DNA of 23,977 nt from Hypsibius dujardini (taxonomy: Eukaryota > Tardigrada > Eutardigrada > Parachela > Hypsibiidae), in NCBI GenBank assembly GCA_001579985.1, contig LRSR01009078.1, positions 1 to 23,977 of the forward strand. The letters run 5' to 3'. Position numbers and translations under genes: made by a program. This document shows, in pieces, positions 1 to 9,870 of the stretch (position 1 is the stretch's first letter; each line of letters opens with the position of its first letter). The notes under the pieces were generated by a model. That model did no database searches. It saw nothing but the letters and a program-made list of their open reading frames with translations, and had not been told where the DNA came from.

Positions 1-92
<92 letters not shown>
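1..92. repeat. (TG)n then (TCTG)n microsatellite at the window edge
   Basis: A dinucleotide TG run (about 3-61) passes into TCTG units (about 61-92). It lies in the intron after exon 4 of the minus-strand SDR39U1 gene. The window both starts and ends inside simple repeats. Confidence 0.95.
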
Positions 93-121
93 CCTGTGTT
101 ACTTGTTACAAACGTACATAC

Positions 122-966
122 CTACGATTCAACTTCATGATATTTTCACCGCATAAATTGATTACTGCTTTACAGTCGGCCGGCAAACCAGACGCGACAA
201 GACGTGACTGTTAAAAAGGAACATATGATGAAGAAGAAAGGGAATAGAAATACGAAGGTCTGAATAATAGGACAAGAGGACCGCATCATTTCAGTTGGGC
301 AACAACGCTAACGGTACTTACCCAAGTAATCACGCTGTCGTAGTGGGGCGACTGATGAGGCACAATCCCGTGGCCGGTATCCCGAGTGATGCAAATAACT
401 TCGTAGCCATTCCGGTTGACCACTTTTGCCACAGTCCGACCTGGAAACAACGCACACAATTCATCCGCAATCCCGGGTACAGTCATGCAAAAAAATGCAC
501 GCTTTAACACAACAAAGCAGTCAATCAATCAATCAATCAAAGAATCAATCAATCAATTATTAAATAAGTCAATATATCAATCACTGAAGCAATCAATGAA
601 TCAATCAATCGATCAGTAAATCAATCAATCAATCAATCATTAAATCAATCAATCGATCAATTCGATCCTCAAAGAACATTCGTGACTGGACTGAATTTAC
701 ACTTCACCAGTCAACAACAGCAAAACAGCTTCATCTTATGCATAGATCGGTTGATTAGCTGCCGCTGCATCGACGGTAAAGCGACTTGAAATTCTCACCA
801 CGAGCACACTATTTTTCCGGGTAAAGGTGACTTACCGATAAAACCAGTTCCGCCGGCTACGAACAATGCAAAAAATACAGCGCGGTTAAAAATGATTCCG
901 ATATCGGACAGTTACGGCCATTGGGAGGATGGAGAAAACAGTAGACTCACCTAAGATGACTGACAT
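122..966 (-). CDS. SDR39U1: SDR39U1-type epimerase-family protein, 5' part (exons 1-4)
   Basis: An atypical short-chain dehydrogenase/reductase; the family binds NADP(H), and its substrate is not well established. Coding exons on the minus strand are 966-951, 856-836, 440-322 and 207-122. Each intron is GT-AG and the phases (1, 1, 0, 2) join without a frameshift. The start is the ATG at 966-964. The joined N-terminus reads MSVILAGGTGFIG, a Rossmann GxxGxxG motif with glycines at residues 7, 10 and 13. It is followed by a beta-alpha-beta segment (NRNGYEVICITRDTG) and then by ITW, LVASGLP and INLCGENI, matching the order ITW, ASGLP, VNLAGEN in the human protein. Exon 2 is only 21 nt. About 80 residues are visible of roughly 290 expected; the rest lies beyond position 1. 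The gene follows the CAP-G-like gene on the same strand, about 1.1 kb after its stop. Confidence 0.85.
520..662. repeat. (AATC)n microsatellite in SDR39U1 intron 2
   Basis: Interrupted AATC/ATCA units with GATC and TAAA variants. The run is inside the 395-base intron between coding exons 2 and 3 of SDR39U1. It produces spurious INQSINQ-type open frames. Confidence 0.9.
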
Positions 967-2050
967 TCTACCCGCCGATTAAACACTGTTTTCGTTCAGA
1001 TAACAAAAAGATTGACGAAGTGACTTTGTAAATGAAAATACACACACTCTAGCTTCGTAATTAATTATCCAATTTATAATTAAGTAAAATAATGAGTAAT
1101 GAGTGTGTCCATTATATCATTGATCGTAATAAATCAATCAGCTATTTATCCGCTCCGCACCGCTCCATCAAGCACCGCCGAGTGCCGCGAAGGTAAATGT
1201 GTTGTAAATACAACCGAACGGTTGATTGATTGATCGTAATAAATCAATCAGCTGTTTATCCGCTCCTCTCCGCTCCATCAAGCACCGCCGCGCTCCGCCG
1301 AGTGCCGCGAAGGTAAAGGTGTTGTAAACACAACCGAACGACTGATTGATTGATCGTAATAAACCAATAAGTTGTTTGTCCGCTCCGCAACGCTCCGTCA
1401 AGCACCGCCGCGCTCCGCCGAGTGCCGCGAAGGTAAATGTGTTGTAAATAAAACCGAACGGCTGATTGATTGATCGATTCGTAAATCAGCAAATAAGGGT
1501 TCTAGTGAAGCACTGAAGTATGAGGTACAGTAACTACTGTATGCTACTCATAATGCGGAGGAAGTTGAGTCGATCCCATTTTTGGGAGTTAAAGGGAGGT
1601 GACAGTACGCGAAGACAAAAGTGTTCAGGTCGACCGGAAAAGAAAACGACATTTTTATTGCTTTCGATTTTAGTTGTGCAGAACGGCACACGATGTGTGA
1701 CGAAAAAGAAGGTGTGGACCCGCTGACCACTGGGCACCACACCAGATGCAGAGGGAAGGAAAAGGGAAGAGTCTTCTACGAAGTAAAAGAAGACATGAAT
1801 TCGTTGATAAGATAAGACTTGCAAAAAGAGAATAACATTCAAAAGGAGAAACTGTAACGAAACCAAAGTAAGCGAACAAAGTAACAAAACCAAAGTAGGA
1901 GAATGACGTCAAAAGTTTGTTAAACTTGAACAGCACTTGTCCGTCAACAGGAATTTGGGCTTGTCCGGCAACCGGAATTTGAGCTTATCGGTTGGTCAAA
2001 TGGAAGATCATCAATGACTGCCGTTTCCACAGCGGTTGGTCAGGGCCCAC
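967..2050. other. Intergenic region between CAP-G-like stop and SDR39U1 start
   Basis: No convincing exon was found on either strand. It holds the SDR39U1 5' flank, a 110/120-bp minisatellite (1121-1476) and a purine-rich stretch (about 1600-1920). Near 1936-1990 a 24-bp unit beginning CTTGTCCG occurs about 2.3 times. The CAP-G-like 3' end must lie here; a minus-strand AATAAA is at 1659-1654, about 400 bases past the stop, and is only a weak candidate. Confidence 0.6.
1121..1476. repeat. 110/120-bp minisatellite, three tandem copies
   Basis: Copies start at about 1121, 1231 and 1351, each with TGATCGTAATAAA. Each continues with an AATCAATCAG-like segment, a GC-rich block (CCGCTCC, CACCGCCG, GAGTGCCGCGAAGG) and GTTGTAAATACAACCGAACG. 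The first copy lacks the 10-bp CGCTCCGCCG block present in copies 2 and 3. The segment GTTGTAAATACAAC is partly self-complementary. Copies are highly similar, so the expansion is recent. Confidence 0.9.
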
Positions 2051-3879
2051 TCAAGGCACCATGGAATCATCCAACGGTGTGAACGTCACGGAGCACCATC
2101 CGCGAGTGGAAACGAGGCTTTGCGAGCGTCGGCTGCTCCGTGCACGAATTTCTGCACTCTCTTCCTGCGGGAAGGGCTGCCCGTTGAAGACGTCTTCGAT
2201 CGTCAGCTGCTTCCGCGAAGACAGCTTAGGGTGATGAGCAGTGCTCTTGCTGCTGAGCAGGTCATCGAAACTGAACAGCTTGGGGGAATCGACATTGAGG
2301 CCCTGCTCGACTTCCTTATCGCTGAAGGTAATGACTCGCCACTTGTTGAGGCATGCAAGAGCCGCTGCCCTAACCGCGTCTGGAACACGCACGTAAGAAA
2401 GACAAGATATGAGTGAAAATCAGACAAAAAGGTGGAGGAAGAACAGATAAACACAAGGGCATAAATTCTAGTAAGCAAGCAACTAGACATAGACATACAG
2501 TAATACAGACAAACAGACAGATAGACAGATAAACAGGCAGACAGACAGGCAGACAGACAGACAGACAGATAGACAGACAAACAGGCAGGCAGATAGACAG
2601 ACAAACAGGCAGACAGACAGACAGACAGATAGACAGGCAGACAGACAGATAGACAGACAGACAGACAATTAGAATAACAGACGGACGGAGAGACAGACTA
2701 GTCACTGAGTGTCAGAGATCACATACAGTAACTTACCGCTCTGATGATTGAGTCCAGCTTGAAGTAGAAAAGCGCGGAGCTGAGGCGTGAATATTTTCGG
2801 AGCCGTCTTTTCGCCTAGAATTCCATATGCAGCGACACGTACTTCCGACGACTTATCGAGGACTCGGCGGCAAATAGCAGGGGCACTGGTCGAGCAGACC
2901 GCGATGACCTTCGTGGCGGCCAGCCGCACACTCTCCGCATCGCTCTCTTGCATCCGAAAGAATAGGACTGCAGGATAAAGTACCATTTAGCAAATCAAAT
3001 AGTATTAATATGAAAGCATAATCCAGTACCCGAGAAAGCCTTCGATTTCGTTGTCTTCTGTAATAACGAAGAGCCAAAAGTAAAGACAAGGCTTACAATA
3101 CATATTTAGACATGCAGACAGTCACTGCGAAATAGGTCACCGCCGTCAGTGTACCTCGTCCGTTTGGTAGTGACCGATGGCTTTCATCGCCAGAGCTGCT
3201 ACATCCATTTTGCTGTCATAGGCACGCAAAAGGATCTGTGCCTTCACCACGTCCTTTTGCTCGGCACCGTCGGGCACCAAACACTGCAGCAGGACATCAT
3301 CGCGATCGCACTCCTCGATGATGAACGTGAGAAACTGCATCAGACGATATCGGATTTCCCATTTTCCCGCGCCCATGCGCTATGAGGGAGAAGACAACGA
3401 GATGTCATATAAAGAACCAAAGATGCCTGCGTCTGTAAGGTTGTCTGTAAGGTTGTCTGGACGGAATTGTCAGCGCGCCTGTTGCCTATCGCCGATTGCC
3501 TGGATCAGCAAACGCTTTCATTTCATGCTCCCATCAGTTTCAACGTGCCAGCTCACCCTTGCAATTTCATAGATGATGCGAATGGCAGCGCCGCGCTCGA
3601 ATCTGTCCAGCTGGCTCGTCACCCCGGCTTCTGTGATATCAGCCGAGTACATCATGTACAGCAGTTTGGCCATTCGGTGCATCATCTGCAGATACTGTTC
3701 CAGTAGCCGGTCCTTGCTTGGCTTGACCGGATTCTTCAGAGCGGCCGGCATCAGGAGGACAGTGAAGATACGGGGGATCATTGCATTTGCGAGTTCCCGC
3801 ACGAGGTATCGACTGATTGTGCAGTCGCCACAAATCTACCCCATCGGAGAAAAGAGGCAAGTTAAGGTTTACACCGTGC

Positions 3880-3925
<46 letters not shown>

Positions 3926-4172
3926 TAGATAGACAGATAAATCTGCAAATCCACAGAAATCTGCAACAACCGCAGACTCAGTACAGCACCAGTCGTACCA
4001 TTCTTAGTTGCCCGCGAAGGCTGTTAACCGCATCATCTTTGGTCTTTTCGGAATGCGCCGTCCACATGACGCTAAACTGATCGGAGATCAACCCTGCCAC
4101 ATTATCCGGTAAGGGTTTGGTTTGCCGTGATCGGTGATGACTCGACTTGAGGCGCTTTTCCATATGCGCCAT
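2051..4172 (-). CDS. Condensin CAP-G-like HEAT-repeat protein, short form
   Basis: CAP-G is the HEAT-repeat regulatory subunit of condensin I, which compacts mitotic chromosomes. Proposed exons (minus): 4172-3999, 3835-3557, 3379-3155, 2944-2737, 2379-2051; 405 codons with stop TGA at 2053-2051. Homology is clearest across exons 3-5: GKWEIRYRLMQFL, then a repeat starting SDAESVRLA, then EVRVAAYGILGEK, RAFLLQAGLNHQS and DAVRAAALACLNKW. These follow the order around residues 110-285 of human NCAPG, and the 2737/2379 junction restores an S-D-A-V match. Exons 1-2 are less certain; the donor at 3998 (GTACGA) is weak. The exon 3/4 junction is unresolved: the better-looking acceptor (exon start 2967, coding VLFFRMQE) is out of phase with the exon 3 donor, whereas 2944 is in phase. 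After the match the protein ends in a Ser/Arg-rich tail, so it lacks over half of a normal CAP-G. It could be a divergent paralogue, a decaying copy, or have a missed 3' exon. Confidence 0.65.
2505..2700. repeat. CAGA/CAGG tetranucleotide repeat in CAP-G-like intron 4
   Basis: Mixed CAGA, CAGG, CAAA and TAGA units between exons 4 and 5 of the minus-strand CAP-G-like gene. The long Cys/Leu/Ser/Val open frames here on the minus strand are translations of this repeat. Confidence 0.95.
3880..3936. repeat. (CAGA)n microsatellite in CAP-G-like intron 1
   Basis: About 13 near-perfect CAGA units ending in TAGA variants, between proposed exons 1 and 2. Confidence 0.95.
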
Positions 4173-4467
4173 GTTCGGATCTGTTGGGCGTCAATCGGGC
4201 GAAACAATGAAACAACAATACTGGTAAATACCTTCAGCTAGAGGTCATAATTCTCAAGAAACACTGAGTCATTCTCTTCGAATACAATGCATGAGAAATG
4301 GTGCACTCAGCCGAAAAGAGCGGCCATACTAGGACGATATGAACATAATTTGCTTACTGCTACTTAGACAATCAGTCAATCGCTCGAACCCTATGTCAAA
4401 AATATTCAAGTATGGAAATTCAAGTAACTCAATAAAGATCACTAAAATCAGGCTTAGTTTTATCGCG

Positions 4468-4577
4468 TCAATCAATCAATCAATCTATCAATTAGAGTAT
4501 TGACCAATCAATCAATCAATCAACGTATTGACCAATTGATGGTCATCAATCAACCAATCAATCAACCAATCAACCGA
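4468..4577. repeat. (AATC)n microsatellite, interrupted
   Basis: Runs of ATCA with CTATCA, TTGACC and ACCA interruptions in the divergent spacer between the CAP-G-like gene and RPL12. Confidence 0.9.
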
Positions 4578-5075
4578 TGGCTCAACAGATCGTTCGTCGT
4601 GACAAAACAAACGTACCCAAGTAACACAAAGAGATTCGCCACGAAATTTGAGCCCTACCTTTCTCTCAAAATTCAGCTGGACGGCTTAACGGGAACGATT
4701 CACCGGGATCAACCGACCATTCTTCGAAATCTTCCCAGTGCCAGAAATTGTACCAATGGGATCCCTTTCAGCGGAACACCCTTTCCCAATTCCAACCGAG
4801 TCCGATTGGCTGATCCAGCGTCAGATATATCAACTTAATTTTGAAATAAAGGCAGAGGAAAAAGTGAGCGAAGAGCAGCAGCGGCAGTCAAACACGATAA
4901 AAACAAAAACCGTTAAAAGAAATAAATAGGTCAGCCTCTTAGACCCCTTGCTGAAGTGAGGGGGTTCAGCCGAATAGGCCCCGTACCCGCCTAAAGTGGG
5001 CCGGCTCACCCCAAGCCATGCGGCAAGCAAATCCACATTTCGGAAGTGTTGTGCGAGAAGGTCCGTCAAAGTTCT

Positions 5076-5101
5076 CCACTTTCTTCGCCACCTTTCTTCA
5101 A
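5076..5101 (+). promoter_or_regulatory. Candidate TCT initiator / 5'TOP tract of RPL12
   Basis: A pyrimidine-rich stretch (CTCCACTTTCTTCGCCACC, then TTTCTTC) lies about 60-90 bases upstream of the RPL12 start codon. Ribosomal protein genes in animals usually start transcription at a C within such a TCT motif. No transcript evidence is available, so the exact start is inferred. Confidence 0.3.
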
Positions 5102-5162
5102 CTTCATCCCGACGTCCGGAATCGGAGTTTTTCCCCACTGGTAACCCTACACAAATCCGAAA

Positions 5163-6234
5163 ATGCCGCCGAAATTCGATCCCAATGAGATTATGATCGG
5201 TAAGGAATATTTTGCACACATTTTTTGACTGACGGTTCCTGCTGGTTCCCCGTCCGCACTGCTCTTTGGCAGCCGTGATTGAGGGTCTTCCTGATGCGGA
5301 TCCTATTTATTTGCAGTTTACATGAGGGCGATCGGAGGTGAAATTGGAGCGACTGCCTCGCTGGCGCCCAAGATCGGTCCTCTCGGTCTGGTAAGTTCCA
5401 TTTCTGTGTATGACGCGGGGTGTGTAGAAACCAATCCATCGCGTACTGTGACGTCACAGGAAGAATACCTTTTTCTACTCATCTGTCGGCATGCTGTTTT
5501 TTTGCTGACTTTCGCTCATCTCTGGCTTATTTTGAATTTTGTAGTCGCCTAAGAAAGTCGGTGAGGACATCGCAAAAGCCACCCAGGATTGGAAGGGATT
5601 GAAAGTGACGGTGAAGCTGACAATTCAGAATCGTGTGGCCAAGATCGATGTAGTGCCGTCAGCGGCTTCCCTTATCATCAAGGCCCTCAAAGAGGCACCT
5701 CGGGATCGCAAGAAAGTCAAGAACAGTAAGTTTCTAAATTGGGATTTGCGGATCATTAATGTTTGCAATTGCCAAATCAATCGAAGTCAGCTGCTGTACA
5801 TCGTATTTAAAAGTTTTATCGGAGTGCGCGTGATCAATCAATCAATCAATCGATGCCCATGGACCATTGGCCCTGATCGATCAATCAATCAATCAGGCAG
5901 TCATGAGCCATTGCTTGCTCTGCCGCGTAGTCATTTTCTCCCACCGCACCAATCAGTCAGAATGTGAAAATTCAACGCCTGATCTTCGGTTCATTCTGAC
6001 TGGAACTAATTGTGTTTTTTTTTTATAGTTAAGCATTCCGGAAATTTGACTTTCGACGATATCGTCGATATCGCACGCACGATGAAGCCCCGTTCGATGG
6101 CGAGGAAGTTGGAGGGTGTCGTGAAGGAGATCCTCGGTACATGCCAGTCTGTCGGCTGCACCGTTGAGGGATCCAATCCCCATGATATCATTGAGAAGAT
6201 CAATGCGAAGGAACTTGATGTGCCGGAGAAGTAA
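5163..6234 (+). CDS. RPL12: 60S ribosomal protein L12 (uL11)
   Basis: Component of the large subunit at the base of the P stalk, binding 28S rRNA in the GTPase-associated centre. Coding exons are 5163-5199, 5317-5390, 5545-5725 and 6029-6234, all GT-AG, phases 1, 0, 1. They total 498 nt, giving 165 residues, the same length as human L12. The start [10 protein letters not shown] is the conserved family N-terminus. Other invariant blocks are [65 protein letters not shown] and QSVGCTVEG. The rRNA-binding C-terminal half is complete. Intron 3 contains AATC repeats. The product is certain; only the UTR limits are unknown. Confidence 0.97.
5832..5896. repeat. Short (AATC)n tracts in RPL12 intron 3
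   Basis: Two short ATCA runs (about 5832-5852 and 5878-5896) flank CCATGGACCATTGG. L12 introns host a snoRNA in vertebrates, but no H/ACA or C/D box structure could be supported here. Confidence 0.8.
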
Positions 6235-6969
6235 TGCGACCTGTTTTAGAAATTCTACCGTGTGGTTGGCTTCTCTAATTTTGCGGATCAGTCGGTGGAA
6301 TTTGATAAAGATCAAAGTTGCTCTCGAATTGGTTGTGCTAGATTGGCAAAAAATGTTTCAGCGATTAGATCGGTCGAATCAAGGTTGACACAAACATTCA
6401 ATGGACCAATCAATCCTTTCATTACGCTGCAGACATAAACGTTCAATCAAACAATCAATCGTTCTGTTATCCTGCAGACACAAACATTAAATCGATCAAT
6501 CAATCGTTCTGCCATTATGCTGTAGACACAAACATTCAATGGACCAATCTATCCTTTCATTACGCTGCAGACATAAACGTTCAATCAAACAATCAATCGT
6601 TCTGTTACGCTGCAGGCACAAACATTAAATCGATCAATCAATCGTTCTGCCATTATGCTGTAGACACAAACGTTCAATCAATCAATCAATTGCTCAGTGA
6701 TTATGCTGCAGACACAAACGTTCAATCAATCAATCAAACGATCAATCGTTTTGTCATTATATTGCAGACAGACACAAGAGGAGCAAAAGATTATGGTTAC
6801 CAAAGCAGTCAAATCAACCCACGATTTGTTGTGGTTTTGCTTCTCAAGTCCTTAGCACTTTTCTGGCCTGAGGATTATTCTATTTTTTTGGCCACGTTTC
6901 ATTTCGGCTGTTTCAGCTGTTTTGTGTGGATGCTTTTGCAGTCACTTATTTTTAAAGTTTAAATCAAAA
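6235..6969. other. Intergenic region RPL12 / golgin-84
   Basis: Holds the RPL12 3' end, a 46-bp-unit minisatellite (6386-6775) and the golgin-84 5' flank, which is T-rich just before the ATG. No exon was recognised. Confidence 0.6.
6386..6775. repeat. 46-48-bp minisatellite with 138-bp higher order
   Basis: Each unit contains GCTGCAGACA (or GCTGTAGACA), CAAACGTTCAATCAA or CAAACATTAAATCGA, then CAATCGTTCTG and CATT. About eight units are present. A three-unit block recurs at 138 bases: ATGGACCAATC at 6401 and again at 6539. The AATC microsatellite is embedded inside each unit. Confidence 0.85.
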
Positions 6970-8913
6970 ATGGCCTGGCTGCAAGGGTTAGCGGGGAAAG
7001 CGGAGGGACTGTTGAATAAGATGGACCAAACCGCGGCGGTATCACTGCACTCGCCTGGCTCAACGGAGAAATTGAACGCGACGATCCACTCCGACCAGCC
7101 CAGTGGCGGGTGGAACTCCATGCATCGGATCCGGCGATCGGGATCGAATAGCTCTACCGTTTCTGACTTCACAGACGGCGGGACGGGGCGGTATCAGCAG
7201 GGCGAAGGCCAGGTGATCAACGAGATGGAGGAGCAGGGAGGACATTTTCGCAGGACAGCAAGTAGCCAATCAATGAATCAAGCACACGATTACGATGGCG
7301 AATGGACAGCTGTGTCGTCGTCTTCTTCTCCGCGAGCGAAACAGCACAAGCGAAGCGCATCAGCTCGGAAACCGGTGGATATGTTTGAGGAACTGAATGC
7401 CACGTCGTTTGCGTCGGAAAAGGGGACAGCGGATGGTGCTGATGGGACAGGGGAAGACGGTGATGAAGTGGTCGAGGACGGTGGAAGGACGGCTGTGCGG
7501 AGTGCCTCGCAGGAATTAACCACAGGCGGATCGGTGGACAGTTTAGCACGGGAGAATCAGCTGATGAAGAGCGAGTTACAAAGCCAGGCGCGCGAGCTGT
7601 CGATGGCGTTGAGTCGAGTGAAGCGAGCGGAACAAGGTTGGTACCTGATTAGTTTTCGCTTGATTGACTGATTGTCACTGCAACCTGGTTTTTCTTTTAT
7701 TGATTGGCCGCGATTCTGATTCAAAATAGCAACTGTAGTATAGTGAATCGCATTCATGAACATCAAAGTTAAAACTGACATATGTGGACACCGAATAGTG
7801 ATTTAACAAGTTTACCGATGCAAAAATATACAGAGTTTACGATCAATTAACCAGTATGTCAATCAACCAATCAAGCGATATAGTTGTGTGTCAATCAACC
7901 AATCAAGCGATATAGTTGTGTGTCAATCAACCAATCAAGCGATATAGTTGTGTGTCAATCAACCAATCAAGCACTTGGATGCCGTGCCGGTCTATCTAAA
8001 TCAATGACTGACAACCGGCCCCGTGAACGTGTCTTATCACTGCGTAATCTATGTTTCGTTTTATGCCAACACGTGTGTTACCAGAGAACTCTTTTGGGAT
8101 AATTTTGCTTTGACTTTGTAGATTCACAGAAGCTGTTAAATCAACTGTCAGCGGAAAGACAGCGGTTCGCGTCCGAAAACGACACAAGGGAACGCGATTT
8201 TTTGACTGCCTTGACCGCGAAGGACTCACAAGCTGCTGCCTTGCGTCTCCAGTTCGAACAAATTGAGCGAGACTGGAAGACGGCTGAGGCGCGGTTGACG
8301 GAAGCGGGCATTCACGTCAAGAGGTCAGATTAAGAGTTCATCACCAGTGTCCCAAAAGTCGGTCAAATGAACGGTGATATGTTTTCTTTTAGACTTGAGC
8401 AGCTAAGTTCGAGCTACAGCCTACAAGACTTGGCAGCGGAGGAATCTGCGCGCCGTCTTGCCGAAATGGAGGCTATGCTACAGAGCGAGAAAGACCACGC
8501 AGCAGAACAAATTGTATGTTTAATTTCGGTTTGGCCGTGCGGGGTGCCACTTTTGGAACTTTTGGAACTTTTGTTACTAATATTGACCTGTTTGTCTGTT
8601 ACAGGAGCGGTTAAAAACGACCATTCGAATTTTGGAAGACCAGAATCGAGATTACCTTAACAGCATCGCTGTCGCGGAAAGAAGTCGTGTTTCTGATCAA
8701 AGTAAGCGCCGTCTGTGTGACCACAGTTAATTGCAAACCGCTAAGGGTACGATACTGTTCGCAGACTCATTGGAAGATTTAAAGCGGCAGCTGAACCTTA
8801 TGACCACCGAGTGCGAGATGGCCCAGCGGGAATTGAGTGACTACAAACAAAAGGCTCTTAAAATTCTACAGGTTCGTGTACTTGGTCACTGCAGACAATT
8901 TTCGTACTCTGGC

Positions 8914-8984
<71 letters not shown>

Positions 8985-9870
8985 TACAATATCGGTGTAT
9001 TTACAGTCAAAAGATGAGCTGATCACTGCTCTCAAGTCCGGGAACGGAGTCGTCACAGACGAATCTGCCGACCTGGAAGCCAGTGAAATTGAGCTGGAGC
9101 GGGACATGCTGCGCGACGAAGTCGTCAAACTCCGTGAAAGCACGGAAAAGCTGTCCCGACACATCGGCGAGCGTGAATCGCAGTACAAGCGCGACTGCGC
9201 GGAGCTGCGTGAGCAGTACGTCAAGGTGGAGCAGATGGCCCTCGCCGGCGCGGATCGTTGCCGCGACATGGACGCCTCCCTCAAGTCGTCCACGGAAGAA
9301 ATCACCTACATTCGCAATGAGGCTGCCCGGAAGGAGCAGTCCCTGCAGCAGCGTCTGAAGGACCGCGATGAAGACCTTCAACGGATCCGTCAGCAGCTGC
9401 TGACCCGCTCAGAATCTCGCCCCTCCGACGTGGAACTGGAGTCGCGGATGCACGTCCTCACGGAGAACCTCATCCAGAAGCAGAGCACGATTGAGACGCT
9501 CAACACGGAGAAACACGCGATGAGCGTGCAGATCGAACGACTGGAGAAGCGCCTCCGCGACGCCCCGAAGGCGGCTTATCAGGAGTCGCGGATTGCCGTG
9601 ACGTCCGACTCGTCCGCCGGTGGGTTCGGCCGAACCTCGTCATTCCTCATGGAGAATGAGTCGGACAACAAAGTGGCGCGACAGTTGAAGAAGGCTTATT
9701 CCACGGTGGACCGATTTAGTTTTCGTTTGGGGATATTTTTGCGGCGGTATCCGCTGGCGCGGGTTATGGTGATTGCTTACATGCTTTTGCTCCATTTTTG
9801 GGTGTTAGTGGTGCTGCTGACGTACACGCCGGAGATACACAGCCACGAATCTCCTCCAGGCAGGAAATGA
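6970..9870 (+). CDS. GOLGA5: Golgin-84 (golgin subfamily A member 5)
   Basis: A tail-anchored Golgi coiled-coil protein that tethers COPI vesicles within the Golgi. Coding exons are 6970-7636, 8122-8323, 8393-8513, 8605-8701, 8765-8871 and 9007-9870; phases 1, 2, 0, 1, 0 join cleanly to 685 residues (human 731). The start MAWLQGLAGKAEGLLNKMD matches the conserved N-terminus. Residues about 30-200 are Ser/Gly/Asp-rich and probably disordered. From about 200 to 620 the protein is Glu/Lys/Arg/Leu-rich heptad-like coiled coil. The C-terminus has the family signature FSFRLGIFLRRYPLARV, a hydrophobic anchor at about 650-671 (VMVIAYMLLLHFWVLVVLL), and a short tail. Intron 5 (8872-9006) is 135 nt and stop-free. 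An ATTAAA at 9952 is a candidate polyadenylation signal. Confidence 0.95.
7858..7972. repeat. 32-bp tandem repeat in golgin-84 intron 1
   Basis: The unit TCAATCAACCAATCAAGC followed by GATATAGTTGTGTG occurs about 3.5 times with almost no divergence, indicating recent expansion. Confidence 0.92.
8913..8984. repeat. (CAGA)n microsatellite in golgin-84 intron 5
   Basis: About 18 perfect CAGA units inside a 135-nt intron. On the coding strand in the gene's frame it reads as a repeated RQTD tetrapeptide without stops. Confidence 0.97.

Larger units (their letters stand above)
4173..5162. other. Head-to-head intergenic region, CAP-G-like / RPL12
   Basis: About 990 bases separate the start codons of two divergent genes. 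Contents are an AATC microsatellite (4468-4577), unique sequence with short spurious frames, and a pyrimidine-rich stretch just before RPL12. No further gene was recognised. Confidence 0.6.

Noticed and set aside
8-214. Open frame starting with alternating Cys and Val
   Set aside because: The N-terminal half is a translation of the TG/TCTG microsatellite, and the rest overlaps SDR39U1 exon 4 on the opposite strand.
416-619. INQSINQ-rich frames here and at 4500, 5599, 7884 and 17344
   Set aside because: Products of AATC repeats read in frame, mostly inside introns of genes that have clear exon models.
1121-1476. Regularly spaced direct repeats that could suggest a CRISPR array
   Set aside because: The repeats are contiguous tandem copies with no unique spacers, in a eukaryotic genome.
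1534-1893. 119-codon minus-strand frame with a hydrophobic start
   Set aside because: Complement of a purine-rich region; no homology, no splice context, low-complexity composition.
2203-2705. Long minus-strand Cys/Leu/Ser/Val-rich frames that look like membrane proteins
   Set aside because: They are translations of the CAGA/CAGG repeat in three frames; no start context or conserved residue supports them.
5726-6028. Possible snoRNA in RPL12 intron 3, as in vertebrates
   Set aside because: No box C/D or H/ACA pair with supporting stems was visible; the intron is largely AATC repeat.
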